Shown here: positions 1 to 9,270 of the stretch, in pieces
Position numbering within the stretch: position 1 is the stretch's first letter
Layout of the letters: the number at the start of each line of letters is the position of its first letter
Notes under the pieces: generated by a model
The model's input: the letters and a program-made list of their open reading frames with translations, nothing else
Database searches by the model: none
What the model was told of the DNA's origin: nothing
Program-made: the position numbers and the translations under genes
Source of the DNA: Bifidobacterium oedipodis
Lineage (GTDB): Bacteria > Actinomycetota > Actinomycetes > Actinomycetales > Bifidobacteriaceae
Reading direction: 5' to 3'
NCBI RefSeq assembly: GCF_012932425.1
Contig: NZ_JAAIII010000001.1
Span: 62,001 to 126,000, forward strand
Length of the DNA stretch: 64,000 nucleotides

Positions 1-521
1 AGTACGGTCATCTTCAGCCACATATGGTTGGAGTCAAGCAGGAAGTTGATAGGAGTGTCGATAACGCCCCACTGCATAAGCAGGTTGTTGACAACTCCGT
101 TGTCTACGGAGATGAATGCGAATACCAGCGAGTAGACAAGCACCCAAGAGACGAAATGCGGTGCGGTGGAGAGCGTCTGTACCAGGCGGCGCAGTTTATT
201 GCTTCTAAGCTCATAGAGCAATACGGCGAAAATCAGCGGGAAAACGCTGGTCAGCAATCCGAGGAAACTCAATCCCAGCGTGTTCTTCATCACGCGAATG
301 ATGGTGTTGATTTGCTCGGGCGAGGAAATGATGGAAGTGAACCATTTCAATCCCGCAAATGGCATTTGCCATGGCGCGACGCCGGGCTGGAAATCCACAA
401 AGGCGAAATACCAGCCCAGAATAGGCAGATAGTGGAATACGAAAACGAATAGCACGAATGGCAGAACCAGGTAAACCAGCCTCCACCGATGCGCCAAAAA
501 CGCTGGCAATTGTTTCTTCAT
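1..521 (-). CDS. ABC sugar permease, LplB family (3' end outside window)
   Basis: The gene starts at ATG 521 and runs off the left edge, giving at least 173 residues. The N-terminus has a long hydrophobic stretch (LVYLVLPFVLFVFVFHYLP, about residues 15-33) followed by GWYFAFVDFQPG. That opening is typical of LplB/YteP-type permeases, which import oligosaccharides with a lipoprotein binding protein and a second permease. A second membrane segment lies near residues 80-105. GAGGGG sits 5 nt before the ATG. A LacI-type operator lies about 140 bp upstream, so the gene has its own promoter region separate from the lyase gene behind it. The rest of the transporter is probably to the left of the window. 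The permease fold is well supported; the substrate is unknown, though the neighbouring lyase suggests an acidic or uronate-containing glycan. Confidence 0.85.
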   Translation of the reverse strand, partial: MKKQLPAFLAHRWRLVYLVLPFVLFVFVFHYLPILGWYFAFVDFQPGVAPWQMPFAGLKWFTSIISSPEQINTIIRVMKNTLGLSFLGLLTSVFPLIFAVLLYELRSNKLRRLVQTLSTAPHFVSWVLVYSLVFAFISVDNGVVNNLLMQWGVIDTPINFLLDSNHMWLKMTV

Positions 522-657
522 ATGAACCCCTCAAACAGTGACAACACTTATCAATCGAAGAAGCACAACAATCGACAACGAATATCTTCTTCGGTTACAG
601 GGCAAAGGCGAGAACTTCCACTGTTCTGTGCTTTGTCTTTATAACTCATCATAGTGT

Positions 658-669
658 GAAACCGGTTTC
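658..669. promoter_or_regulatory. LacI-family operator upstream of the permease
   Basis: GAAACCGGTTTC is a perfect 12-bp palindrome with the central CG and the GAAA/TTTC arms of LacI-family operators. A second site of the same form (GAAAGCGATTTC) lies upstream of the lyase gene at 4438-4449. Both are flanked TGAAA...TTTCT, which suggests that one LacI-type regulator, not in this window, controls both units. Confidence 0.6.
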
Positions 670-733
670 TGGATTAAGAAAAACAATCGCGATATTGTGA
701 TTTATTGCTGTCTGTGGTAAGCGGAGGGGAGAA

Positions 734-787
734 CATGGTATTGGGGGTTCTCGCTTGAAAACTCAAGCGAGAACCCCCAATACCATG
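734..787. terminator. Perfect 25-bp stem, 4-nt loop, downstream of the lyase gene
   Basis: Positions 734-758 and 763-787 are exact reverse complements separated by AAAC. The hairpin lies 38 bp beyond the stop codon of the lyase gene on the minus strand and before the permease operator, so termination is the likely role. There is no clear U-tract on either side. The rest of the 522-824 gap holds the LacI-type operator and no gene that I can support. Confidence 0.6.
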
Positions 788-824
788 CCCTGATGCGGTG
801 CCGTGGCATAACGCGGATAGTAGT

Positions 825-3800
825 TTATTGATTCAGTGAGGTTTCCTTACGCAAGACCGTGCCATCAGCAGATCGTTCTATGAGGCAAACAGCAGGTTTC
901 TCCTCATCGTCGACCAGCGAAATCGTCTGGCTGCGTCCGCCGGCAAGTGTCACTGTCACTTCCTGCGCACTGGACGCCTGCACGTTCCTAATACAACGTG
1001 TGGCTTCATAAGGTTCGATGACGGTAATGAAACGAGCTGACGGCGTTGGCTTTGTTGCGCGCACCGCATAGAACATTCGGTTCTGGCTTTCGTCACCGGG
1101 AATGGCGTCCACGCCTATGCAGGCTTCCAGCGATACCGCATTCAATCCATCAATCTGCCAGGTCAGTATGCCCTCCTTGTCGTGATCGATGGGGCTGGCG
1201 GGGATGGCGTTCGGGAATTCCTCACCCTGAATCGTTACGCGCCCGCCCTTGTAGTCTTTACCTGGCCCATAGCCGGGCGCGATATTTGTGGCGGTATGGG
1301 CGATATCGGCGAGCGCAAGATGTTGGCCGTCGGCTGTGACTAGTTCGGCCTTTCCCCAGAAAATGCTATCGGGCGTGCGTACGGGTGCTCCGTTTTCCGC
1401 GGTTACATCGCCTTGGGTGCAACGCAGCGTGATGCTGCTCGCTCCGGTCAGATCAATATGGATGTTGTCTCGTCCCAAAATCCATCCATCGAACGCGCCG
1501 TGCGCTTGTGTCTCGCCGTCAACATCGACCTGCCAGCGTAACGGAATGTTGTAGCCGGAGTTGTCAGCAGCCCACCCGTAATACGAGGCGGTTTGTCCTG
1601 TGACCTGCACATTGTGCAGAGGCCATGCCGTATATACGTCGGTATGCAGCACTCCAGGCTCGTTGTATGAGCTGCGAATACAGGTTTTTTCTGATGCCAG
1701 CCAGTTGGGATCGAAGGTATTCTCGAAGCTTGCACGGGTTGTGCCCTCAGCCTGATACCACTGACAATCAGTGATTACCTGCCCGTCGGAAGCGGGGTTA
1801 TCGGTGTATTGGGCGGTGTGCCCGGTGTCGATTAGTTTGCCTTCCCTCAATGGGGTTATTCCACGAAGGCCTTTCAACTGCCATGTGGTTTCGTATTGGT
1901 GTGGCATATCACCGCTCACTGCATCGAACACCACGATATAGTCGTCGGTTACGGCCATAACGCGTTGTTGCCGAATGGGTTCGGTTGTGCCGGAGATTTG
2001 TGCGTATGCGAGGGAAGACTGAACGGGGAATGACATGTGGTTCTTTGCCAGTCGCTCTTGAATGCCGCCGCAATCCCCGTAGTCCATACCGAGGTAGGGG
2101 GCGTAAGCCCATTCGCAGGCGGTATCGATGGCAGCGGCTTGCAGAGCCTTTCCTGAGTAGAACAGTGTGCGACGGGAATCTGCGGGCAGCTGCATTTTGT
2201 CATCCACGTTGACCATATTCTTGGTCAGTGAGGCCTGCACATGCCATTTGTACATGAATTTGTCATATCCCCACCAGTTGGCTTCCGGATTGAACAGGCT
2301 ACGTCCGTAGCGCATGATGCTGAGCAAATCGGTGATGTCGAAATGGCCATGCGCGCCGCCGTGCGAGCCGTAGTGCAATGTGGCTTGAATCTGTTCGCGT
2401 TGCTCGCGCCCGGGAGTTTGGCTGCGCAGCATTGCCAAACCGATATTGTCCGAATATGCGTTGCGGCCAGACAAGCGGGCGGGGGAGGATTCGGGCGTGC
2501 GCCCGTCGATGATTGCACGCGCGTGAAGTGCTTCGGCATATGAAGGCAGCTCGGGAATGCCGAATACGGGATCCGGATTATCGAATCGTTCCATCACTGG
2601 GATGTATTCGGGGTCGCCGTAAAAACGATAGGCAAGGTCATATGTGGGATTCCAATGTGTGGTGTCAATTTTCTTTTCATCCGAATCGTTGACGCCAAAC
2701 ATCACACCGCGCCAGTCGATGAATTTCAGAGGCGCGTCGAACAGAGCTTTGAATCCAATGGTCTCATGCACATTGCCTCCCCACTTCAGGCACACCCATG
2801 TGGCGGGTGTGCCCACTGAGTCCGCTTCACAAGCGTATGAGGCGCTTACGCTCATATTGTGCGGCAGCGCAAACTTCCGATGGGCGAGATCCTCACCGAA
2901 TGGCAGCAGGGCTTGAGCGGTCATCAGGAACTCGGAGGAGACCCAGGTGTTGTATCCGATCGAACACTCATGCCACCACCCGTCGTTCAGCGTGCCGTAG
3001 CGAAATTGTTCGATAGTTCCGCATGTGCCGTAAACGAAACGATCCACCATGGACCAGTCTTGTAATACCAGAGCTGCGAACAGAGCACTCGTCAGCTCGG
3101 AAACCACCCAATTGGAGATGCCGCCACTTGCGATACAGTCATCAACCATGCCGATATACAATCGCAGGCAATGATTGATGCGTGACTGTTGGCTGTCATC
3201 GAGGATTCCGGCTGACAGCACGACATCGTAAGCGATTGCCAGATGCTGAAAGAAATGGCCCTCCTGCACGAAACTCTGGTGGCATCCGCGTAGACGAGCC
3301 GGATAGCCGCGTTTCTCATCTGCGAAGAACAGGAGGAATTGTGCGATTTTGTCTGCGTAACTGTTGTCTGCGGTGACGGCATACAGGTAGGCGCAAGCCA
3401 TAAGATTGTTTTCAACTTGCGTGGGGTAACAGTATGCCTCGCCTTCGGCTGTTGGCTTGGGTGTCCAGTCGTCGGCCAGTTGGTGCCAGTCGGCGACTTC
3501 GGCATGGAATTTCGGATATGCGGCGATGCGTGACGCGACGTCACTCCAGCCTTCAGCGGTGTGAACGATATAAGGGTGGGGCATCGTGCGCATGGTGAAC
3601 AATTCGATTTGCACGGCGGTATCCGAATCACCGTCGGCTACAAAGCGAATGGTTGTGCGCTCGCGGCCACCGGGAACGATACGATCATGCATGGGTACCG
3701 TTACATGAACCACAGTCCGTTCTCCCGGCTGCAAGCAGAATGTTTGTGGCTTGATCTGCGCATTCATCGACTCCCATCCGTAATACGTTTGGCAGGCGCG

Positions 3801-4325
3801 CACGCAAGCTGCTTTCCCCAGACAATTCGATACGGTGATGTCATATTCGGCGGTGTCGCCGATTTGTATGCTGCGGCCGCGAACGTCACAAGTGGCTGCC
3901 AGGCCAAACGCTGGGCATAATTCGGCATCCGTCAGTTGTGCGGCTCCATTCCAGTGCACGCTTACCTGAGTTACGAACCGCCAGTAGGCGCGGTTCGATG
4001 TCGGAACGTCAAAGTCGCCCCAAGCGAGATTGATGGCATGCTGGCTGGAAGAGGCTATGGTGAACGAAGCATGAGCCGTGCGAACTTGGCCGGAGTGTTC
4101 GTCCAACGTGGATACTGCAACGGTGATGGTGGTGTTGGCTGTTGCCGTGGTGAATGTCAGACGTAAGCCGGCGTAAGTCGAAGCGTCGAATGCTTTGTCG
4201 GAGACGGACAGGAATCCTTTGGGCTGGAACAGATTTCCTGTTGCTGAGGAGGGAAAGCACATCGATGCCTTACCGTCTTCATAATCCACAATCCACTGTT
4301 GCAGCAGATTTACTGTATTCATCAT
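825..4325 (-). CDS. Heparinase II/III-like polysaccharide lyase, very large
   Basis: The protein has about 1166 residues from ATG 4325, chosen because GGGGA stands 6 nt upstream. The frame stays open to an ATG at 4397 (1190 residues), which has no good ribosome site. A central region around residue 455 (YNTWVSSEFLM) resembles the alpha/alpha-barrel of heparinase II/III lyases. The HYGSHGGAHGHFD stretch from residue 651 begins the beta-sandwich domain with the catalytic His/Tyr region of that family. The N-terminal ~250 residues look like beta-sandwich or carbohydrate-binding modules. No signal peptide is visible, so it probably acts in the cytoplasm on imported oligosaccharides. This fits the ABC permease gene next to it. 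Eliminative cleavage of uronate-containing glycan is the family role; the true substrate cannot be read from sequence. Confidence 0.75.
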   Translation of the reverse strand: MMNTVNLLQQWIVDYEDGKASMCFPSSATGNLFQPKGFLSVSDKAFDASTYAGLRLTFTTATANTTITVAVSTLDEHSGQVRTAHASFTIASSSQHAINLAWGDFDVPTSNRAYWRFVTQVSVHWNGAAQLTDAELCPAFGLAATCDVRGRSIQIGDTAEYDITVSNCLGKAACVRACQTYYGWESMNAQIKPQTFCLQPGERTVVHVTVPMHDRIVPGGRERTTIRFVADGDSDTAVQIELFTMRTMPHPYIVHTAEGWSDVASRIAAYPKFHAEVADWHQLADDWTPKPTAEGEAYCYPTQVENNLMACAYLYAVTADNSYADKIAQFLLFFADEKRGYPARLRGCHQSFVQEGHFFQHLAIAYDVVLSAGILDDSQQSRINHCLRLYIGMVDDCIASGGISNWVVSELTSALFAALVLQDWSMVDRFVYGTCGTIEQFRYGTLNDGWWHECSIGYNTWVSSEFLMTAQALLPFGEDLAHRKFALPHNMSVSASYACEADSVGTPATWVCLKWGGNVHETIGFKALFDAPLKFIDWRGVMFGVNDSDEKKIDTTHWNPTYDLAYRFYGDPEYIPVMERFDNPDPVFGIPELPSYAEALHARAIIDGRTPESSPARLSGRNAYSDNIGLAMLRSQTPGREQREQIQATLHYGSHGGAHGHFDITDLLSIMRYGRSLFNPEANWWGYDKFMYKWHVQASLTKNMVNVDDKMQLPADSRRTLFYSGKALQAAAIDTACEWAYAPYLGMDYGDCGGIQERLAKNHMSFPVQSSLAYAQISGTTEPIRQQRVMAVTDDYIVVFDAVSGDMPHQYETTWQLKGLRGITPLREGKLIDTGHTAQYTDNPASDGQVITDCQWYQAEGTTRASFENTFDPNWLASEKTCIRSSYNEPGVLHTDVYTAWPLHNVQVTGQTASYYGWAADNSGYNIPLRWQVDVDGETQAHGAFDGWILGRDNIHIDLTGASSITLRCTQGDVTAENGAPVRTPDSIFWGKAELVTADGQHLALADIAHTATNIAPGYGPGKDYKGGRVTIQGEEFPNAIPASPIDHDKEGILTWQIDGLNAVSLEACIGVDAIPGDESQNRMFYAVRATKPTPSARFITVIEPYEATRCIRNVQASSAQEVTVTLAGGRSQTISLVDDEEKPAVCLIERSADGTVLRKETSLNQ

Positions 4326-4437
4326 TGAATTCCCCAATATCTCTTGCATTGTTGTGTGTGCGATCGCAGACTTGCTGGTATGGTGTTGCTGCGACATCTG
4401 GACGTTTGTGTCGTCCTACGAAAGAGCACAGTAACAT

Positions 4438-4449
4438 GAAAGCGATTTC
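4438..4449. promoter_or_regulatory. LacI-family operator upstream of the lyase
   Basis: GAAAGCGATTTC matches GAAANCGNTTTC and its flanks match the site at 658-669 (TGAAA...TTTCT). It lies 113-124 bp upstream of the preferred lyase start, where a promoter-overlapping repressor would bind. Confidence 0.5.
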
Positions 4450-4581
4450 TTGTTGTGGGGATTAGCTGTTATCGATGATTTGTATCAGTTCTGCAAAACA
4501 CTTCAGCAATTTTGTGATATTGGGCGAAGCGTTGATTCTTGCTTTAGGCGCGACTGGAACACGATGTGACTGGGTGCTGCG

Positions 4582-5301
4582 TTAGCGCAGCGTCAGCTGC
4601 CGGTTGATGATGCAGGGGCTGGTTGTGGCCGGCTTGATTCTCCAGTCGAATGTGCCGAGGTCACGGTTGTCGCAAGTGTACTGTCGCATCCATTCGAAGC
4701 ACTGCTGGGTTTGGATGGCATCGGACAGCGCGCGGTGCTCTTCGGTGTCGGCAATGCCAAAGCGTTGGATGAGATCGACCAGCTTGTGATGCCGGCAGTC
4801 GGGGAACAGCGTGCGGCTGATCTGCATCGTGTCGTAATCCACACAGGCAAAATCCACGCCGGCGATGCGCTGCGCGTTGTAGTTCAAGAATCGCAGGTCG
4901 AAGCTGACGTTATGCCCCACGATGGGCTCGCCGGCCGTGCGTTCGTTTTCTGCGCCCGGCTCGGCAATCCAAGACAGGAAACGGGGGAACACTTCATCGA
5001 TTGGATCAAGACCGGCAACCATCTCATTAGTGATGCCAGTGAGCGCGGTGATGCGGCTGGGAATCGGGCGCAACGGATTGATCAGCTGTTGGAATCGGTC
5101 GATGATACGGCCGCCGCGCACGCGCACGGCACCGATTTCGGTAATCGCGCTACTACTGGGATTCAAACCTGTGGTCTCCAAATCAAGGGCCACATAATCG
5201 AGAGGGAAGCCGGCCGGATCATCGCTGGTAAGGGCAGTGTCGGCGGTGACGCTGGTGGTGTTGGCGGCAAGTCCAAACACGTTGATGCCGGAAACGCTCA
5301 C
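4582..5301 (-). CDS. DnaQ-like 3'-5' exonuclease (DEDDh)
   Basis: The 239-aa protein has the three exonuclease motifs of the DNA polymerase III epsilon superfamily. Exo I is VALDLETTGLNP (Asp40, Glu42), Exo II is GHNVSFDLRFL (Asp135), and Exo III is HRALSDA (His189, Asp194). The His five residues before the last Asp makes it the DEDDh type. Such proteins proofread or trim DNA or RNA 3' ends. It is a stand-alone exonuclease without a helicase or GIY-YIG domain. The start is GTG at 5301 with AAGGAG 6 nt upstream. It is transcribed away from the TetM-like gene. The exact substrate is not determined by sequence. Confidence 0.85.
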   Translation of the reverse strand: MSVSGINVFGLAANTTSVTADTALTSDDPAGFPLDYVALDLETTGLNPSSSAITEIGAVRVRGGRIIDRFQQLINPLRPIPSRITALTGITNEMVAGLDPIDEVFPRFLSWIAEPGAENERTAGEPIVGHNVSFDLRFLNYNAQRIAGVDFACVDYDTMQISRTLFPDCRHHKLVDLIQRFGIADTEEHRALSDAIQTQQCFEWMRQYTCDNRDLGTFDWRIKPATTSPCIINRQLTLR

Positions 5302-5439
5302 GGTGGCTCCTTATAGGCAGGTCGATATTCGCAACAGTTTATTGTAGCGGCGGTGTGCGCCGGACGCGCTTGCGCCATGCTCGTGATAGATTTTGGCGTG
5401 CAAGAGGTCGCAGTGGATGGCAACGTGTGGAGGCAGCTC

Positions 5440-7650
5440 ATGAAACGAATCGTGGCGGGAATCGTGGCGCATGTGGATGCGGGCAAAACCACGTTGTCCG
5501 AAGCGTTGCTGTATCGCACGGGGGAGATTCGCCGGCTGGGCCGCGTGGATCACGGCGATGCGTTCCTTGACACCAATGCGCTGGAGAAGGCGCGCGGCAT
5601 TACGATTTTCGCGCATCAGGCGATGGTCGAGCATGGTTCGCTGCGTTTGAGTCTGCTGGATACCCCGGGGCACGTGGATTTCGCTGCGGAAACCGAACGT
5701 GTGCTGCGCGTGCTTGACTATGCGATTCTGGTGGTCTCCGGCATCGACGGCGTGCAAGGGCACACTGAAACGTTGTGGAGACTACTGGCGCGCTACCATG
5801 TGCCGACGTTTGTGTTCGTCAATAAATGCGATGCGGACGGATTCGACAAAACGCATATTATGGCCCAGCTGAAACGACGCTTGTCGGACGGCTGCGCGGA
5901 TTTCGGGCCGTTGAGCCGTGGCGTGGGCGATGGGAGCGCCAACGATGGTGACGAGGTCGGCGAGGCTGCCACTCTGCCACAGGATGCTTGGGAAGACCTG
6001 GCCATGCAGGATGAGCTTGCGATGGACGAGTTTTTGGAAACCGGCACGGTTGGCGACGAGCGTCTGCGTGCGATGATCGCCACGCGCAAGGTGTTTCCGG
6101 TGTATTGCGGATCGGCCCTGAAACTGGAGGGCGTCGAAACGTTTCTGGATGGCTTGGAGCGCTTCTGTGTGGAGCCGCAATGGCCAGAGGAATTCCGGGC
6201 GCGTGTGTTCAAGATTTCGCATGATTCCCAGCACAATCGCATGACCTGGCTGCGCGTAACCGGCGGCACGTTGAAGGCCAAGGCCATGATTGCGCCCTAT
6301 GGCGGTGCCGGTAATAGTGCCGGCGATGGCGTTGGTTTTGGTGACGGTGTTATTGGCGGCGTTACCAGCGGCGAAGAGGCGACGCACGCTGAAAAGATCG
6401 ATCAAGTGCGCGTATACAACGGTGCCAAATACGAGACGGTAACCGAAGTGCCGGCGGGTGCGGTATGCGCGGTCACCGGTCCGGAGCGCACATTCCCCGG
6501 CGAAGGTCTGGGTGCCGAACCACACGCGGAATCACCATCGCTGCAACCGGTGCTGACCTATACCGTGCTGCCGGCGGCTGGTGCCGACGAATCCTCTTCG
6601 GGTTCGGCGGAGCATTTCGACGACCTGACCCTGCATCGTGTGCTCACCGCGTTGCGTGAACTGGAGGATGAGGATCCGCTGTTGCATGTCGTATGGGTGG
6701 AGCGTCTGGGCGAAATCCATGTGCAGCTGATGGGCACGGTGCAGCTGGAAATCATCGCCTCGATGCTGCACGACCGATTCGGCCTTGACGTCTCCTTCGG
6801 GCCGGGTTCGATACTGTACCGGGAAACCATCACCGCGCCCATCGAAGGCGTCGGCCATTTCGAACCGCTGCGTCATTATGCTGAGGCGCACATCCTGCTG
6901 GAACCGGGGGAGCCAGGCAGCGGCATACGTGTGGCTTCGGCCGTATCGCTCAACGAATTGGATCGTAACTGGCAGCGGCTGATCCTGACGCATTTGACGG
7001 AACGCGACCATTTGGGCGTACTCACTGGCGCGCCTTTGACCGACTTGAAAATGACGTTGGTGGCTGGCAGGGCGCACCTGAAACACACCGAAGGCGGTGA
7101 CTTCCGCCAAGCCACATATCGGGCGATTCGACAGGGTCTGATGGAGGCCGCAGCCGGCGTCATCGGGCATCCCAATGCCGAGCAGGTTGCTGCCGGTCGT
7201 GTTGAGGGGACAGGCAATTGCCGGGTGTTGGAACCGTGGTATCGCTTCCGGCTGGAGGTGCCGTCGCCGATGCTGGGCCGTGCGATGAGCGACATCCAAC
7301 GTATGAGTGGCAACTTCGAGTCTCCCGAAACGGATGGCGAATATGCGCTGATCGAAGGCGAGGCGCCGGTTGCCGAAATGCGCGACTATGCGATGGACGT
7401 GAACCAATACACGCACGGGCGTGGCCGCTTGCAGGCGACGTTCGGCGGTTACAAGCCATGCCACGACGCTGATCGCGTGATTGAGGAAGCCAACTACGAC
7501 CCGGAAGCGGATCTGGATAATACGCCCGATTCGGTGTTCTGCGCGCATGGCGCCGGATACCCGGTCAAATGGTATCGCGTGCCCGATTTCATGCATCTGG
7601 GCTGGGCGACGGACGGGACTTCAGTGCAGCAAGCCGACGGCGAGGTGTGA
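5440..7650 (+). CDS. TetM/OtrA-like ribosome-associated GTPase (EF-G homologue)
   Basis: The start is ATG 5440, with GGAGG 6 nt upstream, giving 736 residues. The G domain is complete: AHVDAGKTT (10-18), DTPGHVDF and NKCD. The later domains follow the EF-G order, so it belongs to the tetracycline ribosomal-protection subfamily of translational GTPases. It is about 100 residues longer than TetM, with glycine/aspartate-rich insertions after the NKCD region and in domain II (around 6300-6400). The domain IV loop that in TetM reads SPVSTPADFR is here HLKHTEGGDFR, so the tip that displaces tetracycline is not conserved. I would call it a chromosomal translation GTPase of this subfamily, not a proven resistance gene. 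Confidence 0.8.
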   Translation: MKRIVAGIVAHVDAGKTTLSEALLYRTGEIRRLGRVDHGDAFLDTNALEKARGITIFAHQAMVEHGSLRLSLLDTPGHVDFAAETERVLRVLDYAILVVSGIDGVQGHTETLWRLLARYHVPTFVFVNKCDADGFDKTHIMAQLKRRLSDGCADFGPLSRGVGDGSANDGDEVGEAATLPQDAWEDLAMQDELAMDEFLETGTVGDERLRAMIATRKVFPVYCGSALKLEGVETFLDGLERFCVEPQWPEEFRARVFKISHDSQHNRMTWLRVTGGTLKAKAMIAPYGGAGNSAGDGVGFGDGVIGGVTSGEEATHAEKIDQVRVYNGAKYETVTEVPAGAVCAVTGPERTFPGEGLGAEPHAESPSLQPVLTYTVLPAAGADESSSGSAEHFDDLTLHRVLTALRELEDEDPLLHVVWVERLGEIHVQLMGTVQLEIIASMLHDRFGLDVSFGPGSILYRETITAPIEGVGHFEPLRHYAEAHILLEPGEPGSGIRVASAVSLNELDRNWQRLILTHLTERDHLGVLTGAPLTDLKMTLVAGRAHLKHTEGGDFRQATYRAIRQGLMEAAAGVIGHPNAEQVAAGRVEGTGNCRVLEPWYRFRLEVPSPMLGRAMSDIQRMSGNFESPETDGEYALIEGEAPVAEMRDYAMDVNQYTHGRGRLQATFGGYKPCHDADRVIEEANYDPEADLDNTPDSVFCAHGAGYPVKWYRVPDFMHLGWATDGTSVQQADGEV

Positions 7651-7717
7651 CAGGCTGGAACTGGTGCCGTTGTAGTGACGTTTTTGGTCCGTTTTAGTGC
7701 TGTTCTGACGTTACCGC

Positions 7718-8293
7718 TCAGTTGCGTTGTGCAGGCTCGAATGTCAGACGCATCTGATGCCAGACCACATTGCCATGCGTGGACTCGCTGACGCCCTCAT
7801 CAAGAAAACCGAACCGGGCGTAGAAGCCGATGAGCCGCTCCTTGCAGGTGAGCACCAAGCCACGGCGCCCGGCGGCTTGGGCGTCGGCGATGACCCGACG
7901 CATCAGCATACTGGCATAGCCCTGATGCTGGTATTCGGGCGCGGTATCCACGCCGAAGATCATCTGCCAGGCACCATGGGGATTGTGCAGCGAAGCGTCA
8001 TCATACATGTCATCGCTTAAATCGGGGGAGTCGGTGACAAACCCGTTGATGAAGGCAAGGATGTGGCCGGTGCTCCTGTTATTAGTGCAGGTATTAGTGC
8101 AGGCTGCCTCTTCGTTGTTGCCTTGGTTTTCGCCATTCGTAAGTAGCCAAAAATAGTCGGGATAGGTTGCAAGTCTGGTACGGATCGCGTCGCTGCTGGC
8201 GGCTTCGGCTGCTGGGAAACAGGCAGCCTCCACGGCGGCAATGGCATCAAGGTCGGCGAGCGTGGCGTGACGAATCGTAAGCATGCGTTCCAT
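7718..8293 (-). CDS. GNAT-family N-acetyltransferase
   Basis: The 191-aa protein starts MERMLTIRHATLADLDAIAAVEAACFP, the usual first strand and helix of a GNAT domain. It has the acetyl-CoA loop motif EYQHQGYASMLM and the late FYARFGF motif. The acceptor substrate is unknown. ATG 8293 is preferred because GAAAGAG lies 6-7 nt upstream; a longer in-frame N-terminus has no family similarity. The gene follows the YwiC-like gene by 44 bp on the same strand and is probably co-transcribed with it. A short low-complexity stretch (EEAACTNTCTNNRST) interrupts the middle of the domain. Confidence 0.85.
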   Translation of the reverse strand: MERMLTIRHATLADLDAIAAVEAACFPAAEAASSDAIRTRLATYPDYFWLLTNGENQGNNEEAACTNTCTNNRSTGHILAFINGFVTDSPDLSDDMYDDASLHNPHGAWQMIFGVDTAPEYQHQGYASMLMRRVIADAQAAGRRGLVLTCKERLIGFYARFGFLDEGVSESTHGNVVWHQMRLTFEPAQRN

Positions 8294-8337
8294 TATGCGC
8301 TCTTTCGCGGAAGAGCTGGCTCTATCGGCTATATCGG

Positions 8338-9189
8338 TTATATCGTCAGATGTGGAACGACAATAATAATTGTCACAACAATCAACACACTGGTGAACAG
8401 TTCGGTGATGCCGACGATCACCGGCTTGACGGAGCGTTTGCGTGCGATGAGCGGTAATGCCACCGCCCGCGCCAACAGTACCAGCGCGGTACACAACAGT
8501 GCGGGATGCAGCAGGAACCCGCCAATAACCAACCCCGCGTGCCAGACGATTGACGCGATCAGATACGCGCGGCTGCCGCGCTCGCGAATCATCGTTTTGA
8601 CGAACAGCACGGATCCGAACTGCGTCACGGCGAATAACAGTGCAGCAATCACGCCGACTCTTGGCAACGGCGGTTGAACATTCGTCAGATATTGTTCCAA
8701 CGGAGCGCCTTCGGACATGGGCATCACACCGGCCTCGACGTCAGCGCCGAACGAAGCCGTCACCACTGCCATCGCACAGGCGGCGACAATCGCCGTGATA
8801 TTGCCCCACAGGCTGCGCTCCTGCCGACGCCAGGCTGCGAGCATCGACAACGCCAAGGCCACCACATACAGAGGTGCCCATATCAGTACGCGGGGGTGCA
8901 TCACCACAAACGGCAGGCCGAATACCGCCAGCAGCACGCCATAGACTGCCATGGGCATCAGATAGCGACGTTGGAACCGTGACTTCACCCATCGGGCGGC
9001 GGTGAACTGCGTGCAATAACACAGCGCCCACAAGGCCAGCAGCCACAGGTTGGCCGCACTTGCACCAACCAATGCCACCCCGGCGATGGCCGGCAACAGC
9101 GCCATCGCCCAAGCGCCGGGCTGGTCGGGAATCCACAGACGTGCCGATAAACGGTGTGAAGAAACAGGTTGAGCCATGCTAGCCATCAT
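8338..9189 (-). CDS. YwiC-like integral membrane protein
   Basis: The 283-aa protein is almost wholly hydrophobic, with about eight to nine predicted membrane spans. Near the N-terminus it carries PDQPGAWAMALLPAIAG, which matches the K/P-x-x-GAWAM signature of the YwiC family of bacterial membrane proteins. No function is established for this family. ATG 9189 has no convincing ribosome site; ATG 9177 (MAQPVSS) is a possible alternative. It is probably the first gene of a two-gene unit with the acetyltransferase. The region upstream is filled with repeats of the TTCCCAGGTTTGGGACGCT family. Confidence 0.75.
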   Translation of the reverse strand: MMASMAQPVSSHRLSARLWIPDQPGAWAMALLPAIAGVALVGASAANLWLLALWALCYCTQFTAARWVKSRFQRRYLMPMAVYGVLLAVFGLPFVVMHPRVLIWAPLYVVALALSMLAAWRRQERSLWGNITAIVAACAMAVVTASFGADVEAGVMPMSEGAPLEQYLTNVQPPLPRVGVIAALLFAVTQFGSVLFVKTMIRERGSRAYLIASIVWHAGLVIGGFLLHPALLCTALVLLARAVALPLIARKRSVKPVIVGITELFTSVLIVVTIIIVVPHLTI

Positions 9190-9270
9190 AAAGGAAGGCT
9201 GCCGGAAAGGCCATGAAATACCCCGACTTTGCTCGGCATGACGGGGTGTTGTCGGGTCTTCCCATCCTAT

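Noticed and set aside
211-534. 107-aa ORF on the minus strand at the left edge
   Set aside because: It is out of frame with the LplB-type permease, whose frame is open to the window edge and carries the membrane pattern.
5440-7650. Annotation as a tetracycline-resistance determinant
   Set aside because: Subfamily membership alone is not evidence of resistance and the key domain IV loop differs.
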